Shown one piece after another: positions 1 through 12,669 of a DNA stretch of 64,000 nucleotides; the first letter of the stretch is position 1, and the number at the start of each line of letters is the position of its first letter. The DNA comes from Actinomyces johnsonii. Lineage in GTDB: Bacteria; Actinomycetota; Actinomycetes; Actinomycetales; Actinomycetaceae. The DNA is taken from assembly GCF_006546835.1 (NCBI RefSeq), contig NZ_VICB01000004.1, positions 62,001-126,000 on the forward strand. Direction: 5' to 3'. The position numbers and the translations under genes were made by a program. The notes below the pieces were generated by a model that saw nothing but the letters and a program-made list of their open reading frames with translations, searched no databases and was not told the DNA's origin.

Positions 1-1214
1 CCGTTGATGGAGTAGGAGGCGTAGCAGGCGATCCAGGCCATGCGCACCTTGTCCCCGGAGATGGGGGCCATGTAGTCGATGGTGCCCTGCTCCAGGCCTC
101 GCTCGGCCATCTCCATGCGGAAGCGGCGGTCGATCTCGCGGACGATCTCGGTGATGCGCGGGAAGAGACGGTCGAAGATGGAGATCTCCCAGGTCTCCAG
201 GGCCTCGGCCAGTACCGTGTGGTTGGTGTAGGCAAAGGTCTTGGTGACCACCTCCCAGGCCTCCTCCCAGCCCAGGTGGTGCTCGTCCAGGAGGATGCGC
301 ATCAGCTCGGGGATGGCGAGCACCGGGTGGGTGTCGTTGAGCTGGATGGCGTTGTAGTCGGCGAAGCCGGTCAGGTCCTCACCATGGTGGCTGACGTAGT
401 TCTCAACGATCTGCTGCAGGGAGGCCGAGCAGAAGAAGTACTGCTGGCGCACCCGCAGGACCTTGCCCTCGTAGGTGGCGTCGTTGGGGTAGAGGACACG
501 GGAGATGTCCGAGGTGCGCTCGCGCTCGACGATGGCCTCGGTGAAGCGCTGGGAGTTGAAGGCGTCGTAGTCGAACTCCTCGAGCGGCTCGGCCTTCCAC
601 AGGCGCAGGGTCCCCACGTTCTTGGTGCCGTAGCCGGTGATGGGCATGTCGTAGGGGATGGCACGCACGGTCATGTCCTGGTAGTGGACCAGGCGCTGGG
701 CCTCCTCGTGGCGGATGACGAAGGGGTAGCCCTCCTCCATCCAGGGGTCGGGGTGCTCGGTCTGGAAGCCGTCCTCGAAGAGCTGCTTGAACAGCCCGTA
801 GCGGTAGAGGATGCCGAAACCGTTGACCGGCAGGTCCAGGGTGGCGCAGGAGTCCAGGAAGCAGGCGGCCAGGCGGCCCAGCCCGCCGTTGCCCAGGGCG
901 GCGTCGGGCTCCTGCTCCAGGACATCGGAGAGACTCACGCCGAAGGAGCCGACGGTCTCACGGGCCTCATCGATCATGCCCAGGTTGGACAGGTTGTTGA
1001 GCAGGGCGCGGCCCATGAGGAACTCCGCGGAGAAGTAGTGCTCCTGGCGTCCGGCGCTGTACTTCTGCTCAGTGGCGTACCAGTCGTCCGCGATGGTGTC
1101 GACGACGGCGGCGGACAGGCCCTGCCACACCTCCATGAGGGTGGCTGCGGTCTCGGGTCGACCGGATACGGCGCGCACCTGCGCGGGGGCGCTTGTGACC
1201 AGGTTCTGTGTCAT
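1..1214 (-). CDS. glgP: Glycogen/starch/maltodextrin phosphorylase (5' part; runs off the window)
   Basis: Releases glucose-1-phosphate from the non-reducing ends of alpha-1,4-glucan in the cytoplasm. About 404 N-terminal codons are present; the PLP lysine region lies outside the window. The translation shows family motifs YFSAEFLMGRALLNNL (near residue 62), GNGGLGRLAACFLDS (near 107) and IQLNDTHPVLAIPELMR. The ATG at 1214 is preceded by a GGGAAG ribosome binding site. It is transcribed leftwards, alone in what is visible, and is functionally linked to the glgE-treS-mak-glgB and glgX genes to the right as the degradative arm of the glucan cycle. Which of glycogen or maltodextrin is preferred cannot be told from this part. 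Confidence 0.96.
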   Translation of the reverse strand, partial: MTQNLVTSAPAQVRAVSGRPETAATLMEVWQGLSAAVVDTIADDWYATEQKYSAGRQEHYFSAEFLMGRALLNNLSNLGMIDEARETVGSFGVSLSDVLEQEPDAALGNGGLGRLAACFLDSCATLDLPVNGFGILYRYGLFKQLFEDGFQTEHPDPWMEEGYPFVIRHEEAQRLVHYQDMTVRAIPYDMPITGYGTKNVGTLRLWKAEPLEEFDYDAFNSQRFTEAIVERERTSDISRVLYPNDATYEGKVLRVRQQYFFCSASLQQIVENYVSHHGEDLTGFADYNAIQLNDTHPVLAIPELMRILLDEHHLGWEEAWEVVTKTFAYTNHTVLAEALETWEISIFDRLFPRITEIVREIDRRFRMEMAERGLEQGTIDYMAPISGDKVRMAWIACYASYSIN

Positions 1215-1603
1215 TCTTCTTCCCTTGTCAGGCTTCATGGTCGCCGACTGCGTCTACGTGCAGTGGGCTGGGCAACGTGCATCGCCTGGACTCGGGCCCG
1301 CCGGGCTGCCATGGGCCGCGCTGGGCTGCACAGGGCAGGGGAGGGCCACGCGCCTGTGCGAGACGCACCCAGACTACCGGCTCGGCCTGCGATACGCGTA
1401 GGACGAATGCCGCAGATCCGTCATGCGGGTTTCCGGGTGCAGGAGATGGTTGGTTGCAGGGCATGCGCTTCGTTACGCCGCGGGTTGGTCGGAGTGGGGC
1501 CACGCTGGTCAGTACTGGGGCCCTCGATGCATCGAGGGCCCCAGGCTGCTCTCATCGCACACCTCTTGAGGGGCGGATGAACTGTTGTGTGCCGTTTGTG
1601 GAT
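1215..1603. other. Intergenic region upstream of glgP
   Basis: No convincing gene. It should hold the glgP promoter. The only clear structure is the long palindrome at 1515-1544, listed separately. Reading frames here are short and biased like shadow frames. Confidence 0.6.
1515..1544. repeat. Perfect 30-bp palindrome
   Basis: The half-site CTGGGGCCCTCGATG is followed directly by its exact reverse complement, giving a 30-bp dyad with no spacer. It lies about 300 bp upstream of glgP and about 60 bp beyond the end of the small membrane gene that reads towards it. It could be a terminator hairpin for that unit (no T tract on either side) or an operator. Its uninterrupted symmetry is unusual for either. 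Confidence 0.7.
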
Positions 1604-1840
1604 TCAATCAGTGATCGCTGTGCTCGCGACGCGCTTGAGGAAAAATAAAGACAATCCCTGAAGCGTCATCGGAATGAGGAGCAGTGTCGGCATCCATAAT
1701 CCCTTCACGCCGTACAAGTTTATGCTGAATGGTACGCTGAGTACGGCGATCGTGGCGGTGGCACTGAAGCACAGAACTGATATCGCGAAAGCCAGCTGAG
1801 CATTCCGTCCGTGCGGCGAGGGAGATGTGCTCTGGGACAT
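1604..1840 (-). CDS. Small two-helix membrane protein coupled to the Cys-rich precursor
   Basis: A 78-residue reading frame whose ATG overlaps the stop codon of the preceding gene by one base (TAATG), which implies translational coupling. After a hydrophilic start (MSQSTSPSPHGRNAQ) there are two predicted membrane spans, roughly residues 16-39 and 48-70, joined by a short loop. The end is short and basic. I do not recognise a family. By position it is a candidate immunity or export-assisting protein for the putative bacteriocin precursor encoded just upstream. That is inference only. Base composition is lower in GC than the flanking glg genes, as for its partner. Confidence 0.6.
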   Translation of the reverse strand: MSQSTSPSPHGRNAQLAFAISVLCFSATATIAVLSVPFSINLYGVKGLWMPTLLLIPMTLQGLSLFFLKRVASTAITD

Positions 1841-2658
1841 TACAGGTACCCAAAGCATGTCACGGCGCCTGAGATTGCTCCTGCCCCAAGAGTTGCGATG
1901 CCGCCGATGCATGCGGCGCATATGGCTGCTCCGACGCCGGTTGCAGCGCCAGCGCATGAGCCCCCGCATAATGACGTGATCGCCCAGGCGGCACCTCCTC
2001 CGATTCCGAGGACGGTGCCCAGGCATGCGGCGACAGCTCCCGCGCCTACGGGCACAGCTTGGTCGGGGGCGGATTTTTGCTTCGCGATGGCGGCTCGAGT
2101 TTCGTCGAGTTGTTGCTGCAGGACATCGTCCCCGACGAATTCATGACCCGTGTCAGAATCCTTGACTAGTTCCCCGTCCGTGTATGATGTCATTTGGAAA
2201 TGATTTGCGGCATTGTGGGTGAGGTGGGTCTCGGAGTAAGTGGCTGGTGCGCCATCTGGGGACAAGACGATGGTTGTGTTGCTCGTCAAGCTCAATCCGT
2301 TTCCTTTGAGGGGGAAGGTTACGGCACTGTAAGTTTTTTCTTCTGTGGTGACACGAAGAACAGTTGCGTTGTCGGTATCCACTGCTTCTCGTGAGGTGTG
2401 GATGTTGGCGGTTCCAGAGTCAAGGGCCTGTTCGGCCTGCAACTTCGCTCTGCTGGCGACAGATGGATCTGTTTCGTTGCGAACAGTCGCAGTTTTTTTC
2501 CCCTGTTGTTCTGCGGCGCACCCAGTGGTGACTGTACTGGATCGTGCCTGCGAACTTGATGGGGGCGAGTCTGGCGGGGATGCAACAGCGGCGCCTGCGG
2601 TTGAAATGGATAGCGTGACGGTTGCGGCGAGTGTCACGAGGAGTCGTCCTGGTTTCAT
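1840..2658 (-). CDS. Secreted precursor with a Cys/Gly/Ala-rich hydrophobic C-terminus (putative halocin C8-like bacteriocin)
   Basis: About 272 residues. I chose the ATG at 2658 because AGGGAAGG sits 8 bases upstream; longer starts at 2679 and 2712 lack a good site. Residues 1-27 are a Sec-type signal peptide (MKPGRLL, hydrophobic core, AVAS). Residues about 30-200 are a soluble, Ser/Thr-rich region. The last 65-70 residues are strongly hydrophobic, rich in Gly and Ala, and carry six cysteines, including two CxxC-like pairs (CGGSC, CAAC). This plan - signal, roughly 180-residue N-domain, short Cys-rich hydrophobic C-domain - resembles the halocin C8 precursor, in which the N-part is an immunity protein. 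I cannot confirm homology. It is coupled to the two-helix protein that follows. GC content is low for the window, which suggests acquisition. Alternative: an unrelated cell-surface protein with a hydrophobic tail. Confidence 0.7.
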   Translation of the reverse strand: MKPGRLLVTLAATVTLSISTAGAAVASPPDSPPSSSQARSSTVTTGCAAEQQGKKTATVRNETDPSVASRAKLQAEQALDSGTANIHTSREAVDTDNATVLRVTTEEKTYSAVTFPLKGNGLSLTSNTTIVLSPDGAPATYSETHLTHNAANHFQMTSYTDGELVKDSDTGHEFVGDDVLQQQLDETRAAIAKQKSAPDQAVPVGAGAVAACLGTVLGIGGGAAWAITSLCGGSCAGAATGVGAAICAACIGGIATLGAGAISGAVTCFGYL

Positions 2659-3038
2659 GGGTCTTGCCTTCCCTGTCATCGTTGATTCTCGGCTGTTGTC
2701 CTTCCGCCCCAAGAGGAATCGATCGTAAGATACTCAGTGTGGGCGAATATTGTTCGATATGCGATGGGGTTGCTGCTGTGCCATGAGTCTTGATGCTGCT
2801 TCGTTGTTGCAGGGAGCCCCGATTGGTGCTGCTGCGCACGAAAATAAACTGGCGTCAGTCAGACTGAGGCCGTGCATGTCGAACATTTATTATTATACAT
2901 GAATGTAACGGAGTAAATCGGGATAATTCTCTGGACCTTCCCTGAGAATAAACTGATGTCATTATCTGGTTTTTAAGGAATTATCAAGCAAACTGCTGGC
3001 CCATCATATGGGGCGCTCCCGTTGCCACAGCTGGGAGG
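2659..3038. other. AT-rich intergenic region
   Basis: No gene found. This is among the most AT-rich stretches of the window, especially 2840-2990, and should hold the promoter of the Cys-rich precursor gene. I could not assign a confident -35/-10 pair. Confidence 0.5.
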
Positions 3039-3071
3039 GGGGCCGATGGCGCGCGAAGCGCCATCGGCCCC
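3039..3071 (-). terminator. Terminator hairpin downstream of glgB
   Basis: Arms 3039-3052 and 3058-3071 are perfect reverse complements (14 bp, GGGGCCGATGGCGC) around the loop GCGAA, about 60 bp past the glgB stop. There is no clear T tract, as is common in high-GC actinobacteria. Confidence 0.8.
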
Positions 3072-3128
3072 TGGCTCTAGGTCTGCGTGCAACCGCCGAT
3101 GCCCGGCGGGTGCAGGTCCAGTTGCGGC

Positions 3129-5363
3129 TCAGTCCCGGCTCGGGCGCAGGAAGACCGCGCCCATCGGGGGGACCCGCAGGCGCACCGAGGCCGGGCGCCC
3201 GTTCCAGGGCAGGTCCTCGGCCTCGACCCGGCCCAGGTTGCCCACACCGGAGCCGCCGTACTCCTCGGAGTCGGTGTTGAGGACCTCCTCCCAGTCCCCG
3301 GCGAAGGGCAGGCCCACCCGGTAGCCCTCATGCGGGGTGCCGGCGAAGTTGATGATGCAGACCATGAGGTCGGCCCGCCCGTCGGCGTCGGTCCCCTTAC
3401 GCAGGTAGGACAGGACATTGTGGTCGCCGTCGCCGGCCTCGATCCACTCGAATCCTCGGTGGGAGAAGTCCTCCGACCACAGGGCGGGCGAGTCGAGGTA
3501 GAGGCGGTTAAGGTCGCCGACCAGGGCGAGCAGGCCCTGGTGGCCCGGGTCGTCCAGGATCCACCAGTCCAGGGAGTTGTCCGCGTTCCACTCGGTCCCC
3601 TGACCGAACTCCTGGCCCATGAACAGCAGTTGCTTGCCGGGGTGGGACCACTGATAGGCGTACAGGGCGCGCAGACCCGCCAGCTCCTGCCAGGGGTCTC
3701 CGGGCATCTTGGACAGCAGGGAGCCCTTGCCGTGGACGACTTCGTCATGGCTCAGCGGCAGGATGAACTGCTCGGAGAAGGCGTAGACGAGGGAGAAGGT
3801 CAGCTCGCCGTGGTGATAGCGGCGGTTGACCGGGTCCTCGGCCAGATAGCGCAGGGTGTCGTTCATCCACCCCATGTTCCACTTCAGGCCGAAGCCCAGG
3901 CCGCCGTACTCGGTGGGGGCGGTCACGCCCGGCCAGGCCGTGGACTCCTCGGCGGCCATGATGATGCCGGGGTTCTTCCGGTAGGCGGTAGCAGTGGCCT
4001 CCTGCAGGAAGCTGATGGCCTCCAGGTGCTCGCGGCCGCCGAACTGGTTGGGGTGCCACTGGCCGTCCTGGCGCGAGTAGTCCAGGTAGAGCATGGAGGC
4101 CACGGCGTCGACGCGCAGACCATCGGCGTGGAACTCCTGGAGCCAGTACAGGGCGTTGGCGACCAGGAAGTTGCGCACCTCGTTGCGGCCGAAGTTGAAC
4201 ACGTAGGTGCCCCAGTCGGGGTGCTCACCGCGCTGCGGGTCGGGATCCTCGTAGAGCGCAGTGCCGTCGAAGCGGGCCAGGGCCCACTCGTCCTTGGGGA
4301 AGTGGGCGGGCACCCAGTCCAGGATGACGCCGATACCGGCCTGGTGGAGCTGGTCCACCAGGTAGCGGAAGTCATCCGGGGTGCCGAAGCGCGAGGTGGG
4401 CGCGTAGTAGCTGGTGACCTGGTAGCCCCAGGACCCGCCGAAGGGGTGCTCGGCCACCGGCAGGAACTCGACATGGGTGAAGCCGGCCTCCTTGACGTAG
4501 GGGACCAGCTCCTCGGCCAGGCCGCGGAAGCCCAGGCCCTGGCGCCACGAGCCGATGTGGACCTCGTAGATGCTCATCGGGCCGTTGTGGGGGTCGGTGG
4601 TGGCGCGCTTGGCCATCCAGTCCTGGTCCCCCCACTCGTGGAACTGGTCGGTGACCACCGAGGCGGTGGCCGGGGGGACCTCGGTGGCCCGGGCCATCGG
4701 GTCGGCCTTCTGGTGCCAGGATCCGTCGCCGAAGCAGATCTCGAACTTGTAGCGGGCGCCTACGCCGACGCCGGGGACGAAGAGCTCCCACACGCCGGAC
4801 GAGCCCAGGGAGCGCATGGCGGTGGCGGTGCCGTCCCAGTAGTTGAAGTCGCCGACGACGCGCACGGCGCGGGCGTTAGGGGCCCATACCGCGAAAGCGG
4901 TTCCCTCGACCTCGCCCATGGGGCCGTCGTAGCGCTTGATATGGGCGCCCAGAACCTCCCACAGCTCCTCGTGGCGGCCCTCGGAGATGAGGTAGGTGTC
5001 CATCTCGCCCAGAGTGGGCATGTAGCGGTAGGGGTCGTCGACGGTGGTGGTCTCGTCGCCGTAGGTGACCTCGATGCGGTAGTCGGGAACCTCCTGGCCC
5101 GGCAGGACCGCGACCCATACGCCGTCCTGCTCGTGGGTGGCCGGGTAGGTGCCCTCCTTGGTGACGACGACGACGTTGTCGGCCAGGTGGCGCACGGTGC
5201 GGACGGTCACTCCGTCCTCGCCCACGTGGGCGCCCAGGACCTCGTGCGGGTCGTGGTAGCGCGCGTAGGCGATGTCGGCCAGAACCCAGGGGTCCACGGG
5301 GACGGGGGCGAGGTCGGCCGGGGCTTGGGACCTGGGGTCGTTCTCAGGGGTGTTGGCACTCAT
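3129..5363 (-). CDS. glgB: 1,4-alpha-glucan branching enzyme
   Basis: 744 residues. Forms alpha-1,6 branches in the linear glucan made by GlgE. The N-terminal part is the usual CBM48/beta-sandwich region ([11 protein letters not shown], later [18 protein letters not shown]), followed by a GH13_9 barrel. The nucleophile is in [12 protein letters not shown], the acid Glu in [11 protein letters not shown] and the third carboxylate in [13 protein letters not shown]. The reading frame is open further upstream (to 6239), but that part is a shadow of mak. The ATG at 5363 has GGAAGAG 7 bases upstream and starts at the family position. It is the last gene of glgE-treS-mak-glgB and is followed by a 14-bp stem terminator. 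Confidence 0.97.
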   Translation of the reverse strand: MSANTPENDPRSQAPADLAPVPVDPWVLADIAYARYHDPHEVLGAHVGEDGVTVRTVRHLADNVVVVTKEGTYPATHEQDGVWVAVLPGQEVPDYRIEVTYGDETTTVDDPYRYMPTLGEMDTYLISEGRHEELWEVLGAHIKRYDGPMGEVEGTAFAVWAPNARAVRVVGDFNYWDGTATAMRSLGSSGVWELFVPGVGVGARYKFEICFGDGSWHQKADPMARATEVPPATASVVTDQFHEWGDQDWMAKRATTDPHNGPMSIYEVHIGSWRQGLGFRGLAEELVPYVKEAGFTHVEFLPVAEHPFGGSWGYQVTSYYAPTSRFGTPDDFRYLVDQLHQAGIGVILDWVPAHFPKDEWALARFDGTALYEDPDPQRGEHPDWGTYVFNFGRNEVRNFLVANALYWLQEFHADGLRVDAVASMLYLDYSRQDGQWHPNQFGGREHLEAISFLQEATATAYRKNPGIIMAAEESTAWPGVTAPTEYGGLGFGLKWNMGWMNDTLRYLAEDPVNRRYHHGELTFSLVYAFSEQFILPLSHDEVVHGKGSLLSKMPGDPWQELAGLRALYAYQWSHPGKQLLFMGQEFGQGTEWNADNSLDWWILDDPGHQGLLALVGDLNRLYLDSPALWSEDFSHRGFEWIEAGDGDHNVLSYLRKGTDADGRADLMVCIINFAGTPHEGYRVGLPFAGDWEEVLNTDSEEYGGSGVGNLGRVEAEDLPWNGRPASVRLRVPPMGAVFLRPSRD

Positions 5364-6809
5364 ACAGCAACTCTTCCATGCGTCGGTGATTAGCGGGTGC
5401 TTTTGGACGTCGAACCGTTGGGAATGATGGGGATATAGAGATCGTTCTGTGCTCAGCCCTCCATGGGATCGTTCAGGACCGACGTGATACCCGCCACGGG
5501 GATGCTCAGCCAGTCGGGACGGTTGCGGGCCTCGTAGACGGCCTCGTACAGGGCCTTGTCGAGCTCCAGACAGGTCAGGACCGTCTGGTGCGAGTCCTCG
5601 GCCTGCTCCTGGTCGCCGGATGCCGCTGGCGACGGGGCGAGAGAGCCGGTCTCCTGGCGTCCCAGGCGGTAGCCCTCCTCGAAGGCGGAGCGCACGGCGG
5701 GGAGCCAATCGGGGTGGGGTGCCTTGCCCACGGCGGCGGCGTAGTCGAAGGAGCGCAGCATTCCGGCCACGTCCCGGGCCGGCAGGTCGGGATCGGAGCG
5801 CTGGGCCAGGGGACGCAGGGGCTCCCCCTCGAAGTCCAGGACGTACCAGCGCTGCTCGCCGTCGATCTCGTGGAGAACCTGTCCCAGGTGGTAATCGCCG
5901 TGGATGCGGGTGGCCGGTTCCAGGGCGTCCAGCGCCTCGAGCCGGGCCAGAGCCCGCTCCACCTTGAGCTCCAGGGCGGGGATGTGGCCGGAGAGCTCGG
6001 GCACCTCCTCCAGCGCCCACCGGGCGCGCTTGCGCAGCGCGGCGGCGAGCTCGGCTGGCGAGGGGGGCCTGCTCGCGCCCAGGGAGGCGGCCAGGTGGTG
6101 GTGCATCTGCGCCGTCGTGCGGCCCAGATCGCGGGCCAGGTCGACGGCGCGGGCCCGCACCGGCCCGTCGACGTCGTCGGTGGAGGCCAGGGAGCAGAAC
6201 AGCTCGAAGCCGTCGTCGGCCCGGGGCACGAAGCTGCATGCCACCGCCGAGTCGGTGGACTCCTCCAGGGCGGGCTGGCCGCAGCCGCCCATGCGCGTCC
6301 AGGTCAGGGTGGACCAGGCCACCGGCGTGGGCACCCGGTCCCAGCCGCTGCGGGCCAGGGCCACCGACAGCTCCACGTCGGGATTGCGCCCGTGCTCCAG
6401 GACCCGCAGGAGCTTGACGATGAGGTCACCGGTGGCGGCGTCCTGCTCCCCAAGAGCCTCGGCGGGGTCGGAAGGGGCCGGCAGGATGACGGAGGTGTTG
6501 GACTGCTCCCCGGTGGTCACCCGCAGCCTCGGCGCCCGCTGGGCGATGGCCAGGGCTCCGGCCTCGTCCAGGACGGTGCCCGCCTTCAGCGTGCTCAGGG
6601 CCCAGGCCCGCCAGAAGGCCGGGTGGTGGGCGCCGTCGACGAGCGCCACCTGCGTGGGTGACCCCTGAGAGCCGGTGGTCACCAGCAGGCCGTGGTTGCC
6701 GGGTGCCTCACCGGGGGTGGCGAAGGAGTCGAGCGCCTCGGCGGCCTCCAGGACCACCGGTACGTGCAGCAGCACGGCGCTCCGGGCGCGCCCACTGTGC
6801 CCGGTGTGC

Positions 6810-9112
<2,303 letters not shown>

Positions 9113-9116
<4 letters not shown>

Positions 9117-11248
9117 AGCGGCTCCACGGAGAAGACGTGGGCGACCTGTCCTGCGAAGGGGTCGAGGCGCACGTAGTTCTGCCCGGACCACTCGTAGGTA
9201 TCTCCGGTGAGCTCGTCAGTCACCCTGACCACTGGGTGCGAGGCGTCGATCCAGCCGGGCAGGCCCAGGGCTTCCAGGTTGAGGTAGACCTCGCCGGCCC
9301 GGGCCCCGTGCGGGTCGAGGTTGACCACTGTCAGGACGACGTCGTCCTTGCCCGTGGGGCTGTGGAAGGCGTCCACCCGCTTGGAGTAGGCGATGATCTG
9401 GTCATCGCTGGTGGGGTGGAAGTAGATGTCCCGCAGCTGGCGCAGGGCCGGGTGGGCGGCCCGGGCGGAGTTGAGGCGGGTGAGCAGGTCCTCGATGCCG
9501 TTGCGGCGCGCTGCGGCGAAGTCGCGCGGCTTGTACTCGTACTTCTCGTTGTCGATCTGCTCCTCGTAGCCCGGGCGGGGGGTGGACTCGGCCAGCTCGT
9601 AGCCGGAGTAGATGCCCCAGGTCGGTGAGAGTGTGGCCGCCAGAACGGCGCGCAGCTTGAAGGCGGGAACCTTCCCGTTGGTCATGAAGGGCGTGAGAAT
9701 GTCATGCGTGGTGGGCCAGAAGGCCGGGCGCAGCAGGTGCGCGGTCGCCTTGCTGAGCTCCATCGTGTAATCGATGAGCTCTTCCTTGGTGTTGCGCCAG
9801 GCGAAGTACGTGTAGGACTGGTGGAAGCCGATCATGCCCAGGGTGCGCATCATGGCCGGGCGGGTGAAGGCCTCGGCCAGGAACAGTACGTCCGGGGACT
9901 CGGTGTGGATCTCGGCGATGAGCCGCTGCCAGAAGGCCAGGGGCTTGGTGTGGGGGTTGTCCACCCGGAAGATCGTCACCCCGTGCTCGATCCAGGTGTG
10001 CACGACCTCCAGGATGGCCTGGTAGATGCCCTCGGGGTCATTGTCGAAGTTGAGCGGGTAGATGTCCTGGTACTTCTTGGGCGGGTTCTCCGCGTAGGCG
10101 ATGGAGCCGTCGGCCAGGACCGTGAACCACTCCGGGTGCTCGGTCACCCACGGGTGGTCCGGGGAGCACTGGAGCGCCAGGTCCAAGGCCACCTCCATGC
10201 CCAGCTCGCGTGAGCGGGCCACCAGGGCGTCGAAGTCCTCGAAGGTGCCCAGGTCGGGGTGGATGGCGTCGTGCCCGCCGTCGGGCGAGCCGATGCCGTA
10301 GGGGGAGCCGGGATCCCCGGGGCGGGCTGTCAGGGTGTTGTTACGGCCCTTGCGGTTGGTGGTTCCGATCGGGGAGATGGGCGTGAGATAGAGGACGTCG
10401 AAGCCCATGGCCGCGATGCGGTCCAGGCGCTCGGCAGCGGTGCGCAGCGTCCCCGAGTACCAGGTACCCTCCTCACTGACCCCCGAGCCCAGCGAGCGCG
10501 GGAAGATCTCGTACCAGGCGCCGGCCAGGGCGCGCTCGCGGTCCACCTGGAGGGGGTACTCGGCGGTGGGGGAGACGTGGTCGCGCAGCGGCAGGCGATC
10601 CAGGGTCGCCTTGACCGAGTCGGCCAGGCCGGCCGCCAGGCGGTCGCCCACAGGGTTGGAGGGGTCTCGCATGATCCACACCGCGTCGTTGAGGGCCTTG
10701 ATGCCCTCCTCGTCCCGTCCTTCGACGGCCACTGCCCGGTCCAGGACCCGGGCACCCTCCTCCAGCATGAGTTCGACGTCGATGCCGGCAGGGACCTTGA
10801 TGCCGGCGTCGTGGCTCCAGGTGGCGTACGGGTCCGACCAGCCCTCGACGCGGAAGCGCCAGTCCCCGGGGGCGTCGGGAGCCAAGGAAGCCTCGTAGCG
10901 ATCCAGTCCCGGGGCGATGTCGTGCATGCGGGCACTGGGGCCGTCGCTGCCGTCAGGGCGCACCAGGACCGCGGTGGCCCCGTAGCGGTCGTGCCCCTCG
11001 CGGAAGACGGTGGCGCGGATCGGAATGACCTCCCCGACGACGGCCTTGGCCGGCCAGCGCCCGTCCTCAACGACGGGGAAGACCTCGGTGACCGGGATCC
11101 GGCCAATCAACGAGTGCTGGGCCGGCTGCGGTCTGCTCGCCACGGCCGCCGTGGACACCGTCTCTGTCGCATCGGTCGGATCGGCAGCGGGCTTGGAGGG
11201 ACGGGTGGAATGCTTCTTGCCGGCCTCGGGCGTCGTGTTAGGAGTCAC
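9113..11248 (-). CDS. glgE: Alpha-1,4-glucan:maltose-1-phosphate maltosyltransferase
   Basis: Adds maltosyl units from maltose-1-phosphate to the non-reducing end of alpha-1,4-glucan; first gene of the glgE-treS-mak-glgB unit. The translation shows the GlgE N-terminal beta domain (RIPVTEVFPVVEDGRWPAKA), then a GH13_3 barrel with VTIFRVDNPHTKPLAFW (nucleophile Asp), VLFLAEAFTRPAMM (acid Glu) and SYTYFAWRNTKEEL. I chose the GTG at 11248 (VTPNTTPEAG). A longer frame to 11347 would run through the trpS terminator. No strong ribosome binding site marks either start, so the first 30 or so residues are uncertain. About 711 residues, somewhat longer than typical at the N-terminus. Confidence 0.94.
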
Positions 11249-11304
11249 AGGAACAAGACTACGGTGAGAAACGATTTGAGTCACATATTTGGCTGTGCCA
11301 CGGT

Positions 11305-11341
11305 GATCGGCCCGGTACGCGCGTCGCGAACCGGGCCGATC
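11305..11341 (-). terminator. Terminator hairpin downstream of trpS
   Basis: Arms 11305-11316 (GATCGGCCCGGT) and 11330-11341 are perfect reverse complements with a 13-base loop, 20 bp past the trpS stop. It separates trpS from the glgE transcription unit. Confidence 0.75.
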
Positions 11342-11361
11342 GGGCAATACGGGCCGGCGTC

Positions 11362-12474
11362 TCAGTAGTTCATGTGCATGGCGGTGCGGACGTCGTCGAG
11401 CGTCTTCTCGGCGACCTCGTTAGCCCGGGCGTTGCCCTGTCCCAGGACCTCCAGGAGGTAGTCCTCGTTGGCGGCCAGCTCGGCGCGACGGGCCCGGATG
11501 GGGGCGAAGAACTCGTTGACGGCCTCCGTGACGACCTTCTTGAGCGCGCCCGCGCCGCCGTCGCCGATGCGCTCGGCGATCTCCTCGGGCGCCCCCGCCC
11601 CGCACAGGGAGGCCAGCATCAGCAGGTTAGAGACCTCCGGGCGTCCGGCCGGGTCGTAGGTGATGACGCGCTCGGAGTCCGTCTTGGCCTTCTTGAGGAG
11701 CTTGGCGGTCTCATCGGCACTCATGCCCAGCTCAATCGTGTTGCGCCGGGATTTGCTCATCTTCTCCCCGTCCAGCCCCAGCAGCATCGGTGCCTGGCTG
11801 AGCAGCGCCTCGGGGCGGCGGAAGACCGGGTGGTCCTTGACGGCCCGTCCGTAGCGCTTGTCGAAGCGCTGGGCGATGAGACGGGCCTGCTCCAGGTGGG
11901 GGAGCTGGTCCTTGCCCACCGGCACGAGGTTCGCCTGGCAGAAGAGGATGTCGGTGGCCTGGTGGACGGGATAGGTGAGTAGTAGGCCGCTCATGGCACG
12001 TCCGCCCGTGGCCTCCAGCTCGGACTTGACCGTGGGGTTGCGATGGAGCTCTGACTCGGTGACCAGGGACAGGAACGGCAGCATCAGCTGGTTCTGGGCC
12101 GGGACCGCCGAGTGGGCGAAGATCGTCGAGCGCTGCGGGTCCACGCCCACGGCCAGGGCATCGGTGACCAGGGACAGGACGCGCTCGCGAATGGGGCCGA
12201 CGGCGTCGCGGTCGGTGATGACCTGGTAATCGGCCACGAGGATCCAGGTGTCCACGCCCGCGTCCTGGATCGTCTTCCAGGAGTGCATGGTGCCGAAGTA
12301 GTGGCCCAGGTGCATGTTCCCGGTGGGGCGCACCCCGGTGAACATCCGGTAGCGGCCGGGGTTGACGGCGATATCGGCCTCGATCTCGGCGGAGCGTGCG
12401 ATCGAGCGGGCCAGGGAGGCGTCATTGGTGGCGTTGGCCAGGGCCTCCTCGGCCGCGGTGGGGGTCTGAGTCAT
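11362..12474 (-). CDS. trpS: Tryptophan--tRNA ligase
   Basis: Class I aminoacyl-tRNA synthetase that charges tRNA-Trp. Rossmann-fold signature GNMHLGHYFG (HIGH motif) near residue 57 and GEKMSKSRRNTIEL (KMSKS) near 235. About 370 residues; an N-terminal extension of roughly 40 residues precedes YRMFTGVRPTG. Start taken at ATG 12474; a GTG two codons upstream is possible. The gene stands alone with its own terminator. Confidence 0.97.
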   Translation of the reverse strand: MTQTPTAAEEALANATNDASLARSIARSAEIEADIAVNPGRYRMFTGVRPTGNMHLGHYFGTMHSWKTIQDAGVDTWILVADYQVITDRDAVGPIRERVLSLVTDALAVGVDPQRSTIFAHSAVPAQNQLMLPFLSLVTESELHRNPTVKSELEATGGRAMSGLLLTYPVHQATDILFCQANLVPVGKDQLPHLEQARLIAQRFDKRYGRAVKDHPVFRRPEALLSQAPMLLGLDGEKMSKSRRNTIELGMSADETAKLLKKAKTDSERVITYDPAGRPEVSNLLMLASLCGAGAPEEIAERIGDGGAGALKKVVTEAVNEFFAPIRARRAELAANEDYLLEVLGQGNARANEVAEKTLDDVRTAMHMNY

Positions 12475-12669
12475 GGCCACATCCTAGGGGGTACGGTCTC
12501 GGCGCCGCCGCGATGGCGGTCGGCTTGGGGCGGTGGGCCCTGACGTCCTGAAGTCGCGTGGAGTCGCAGATAACTATGAACTATGAAGAAGGGCCGGGTT
12601 GCGGGCCGCCATGAGTGCTGATACCGGCCCAAATGGGTACTTGGCGGAGCTATTATAAGGTGTTGCCTG

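Noticed and set aside
219-1580. 453-codon plus-strand open frame
   Set aside because: Antisense to glgP, which has clear phosphorylase motifs.
3087-5393. 768-codon plus-strand open frame
   Set aside because: Antisense to glgB. It is a GC-rich third-position shadow, Val/Gly/Leu-rich with no domain.
5364-6239. N-terminal extension of the branching-enzyme frame to 1036 codons
   Set aside because: Arg/Pro-rich shadow of mak; the ATG at 5363 has a ribosome binding site and the family start.
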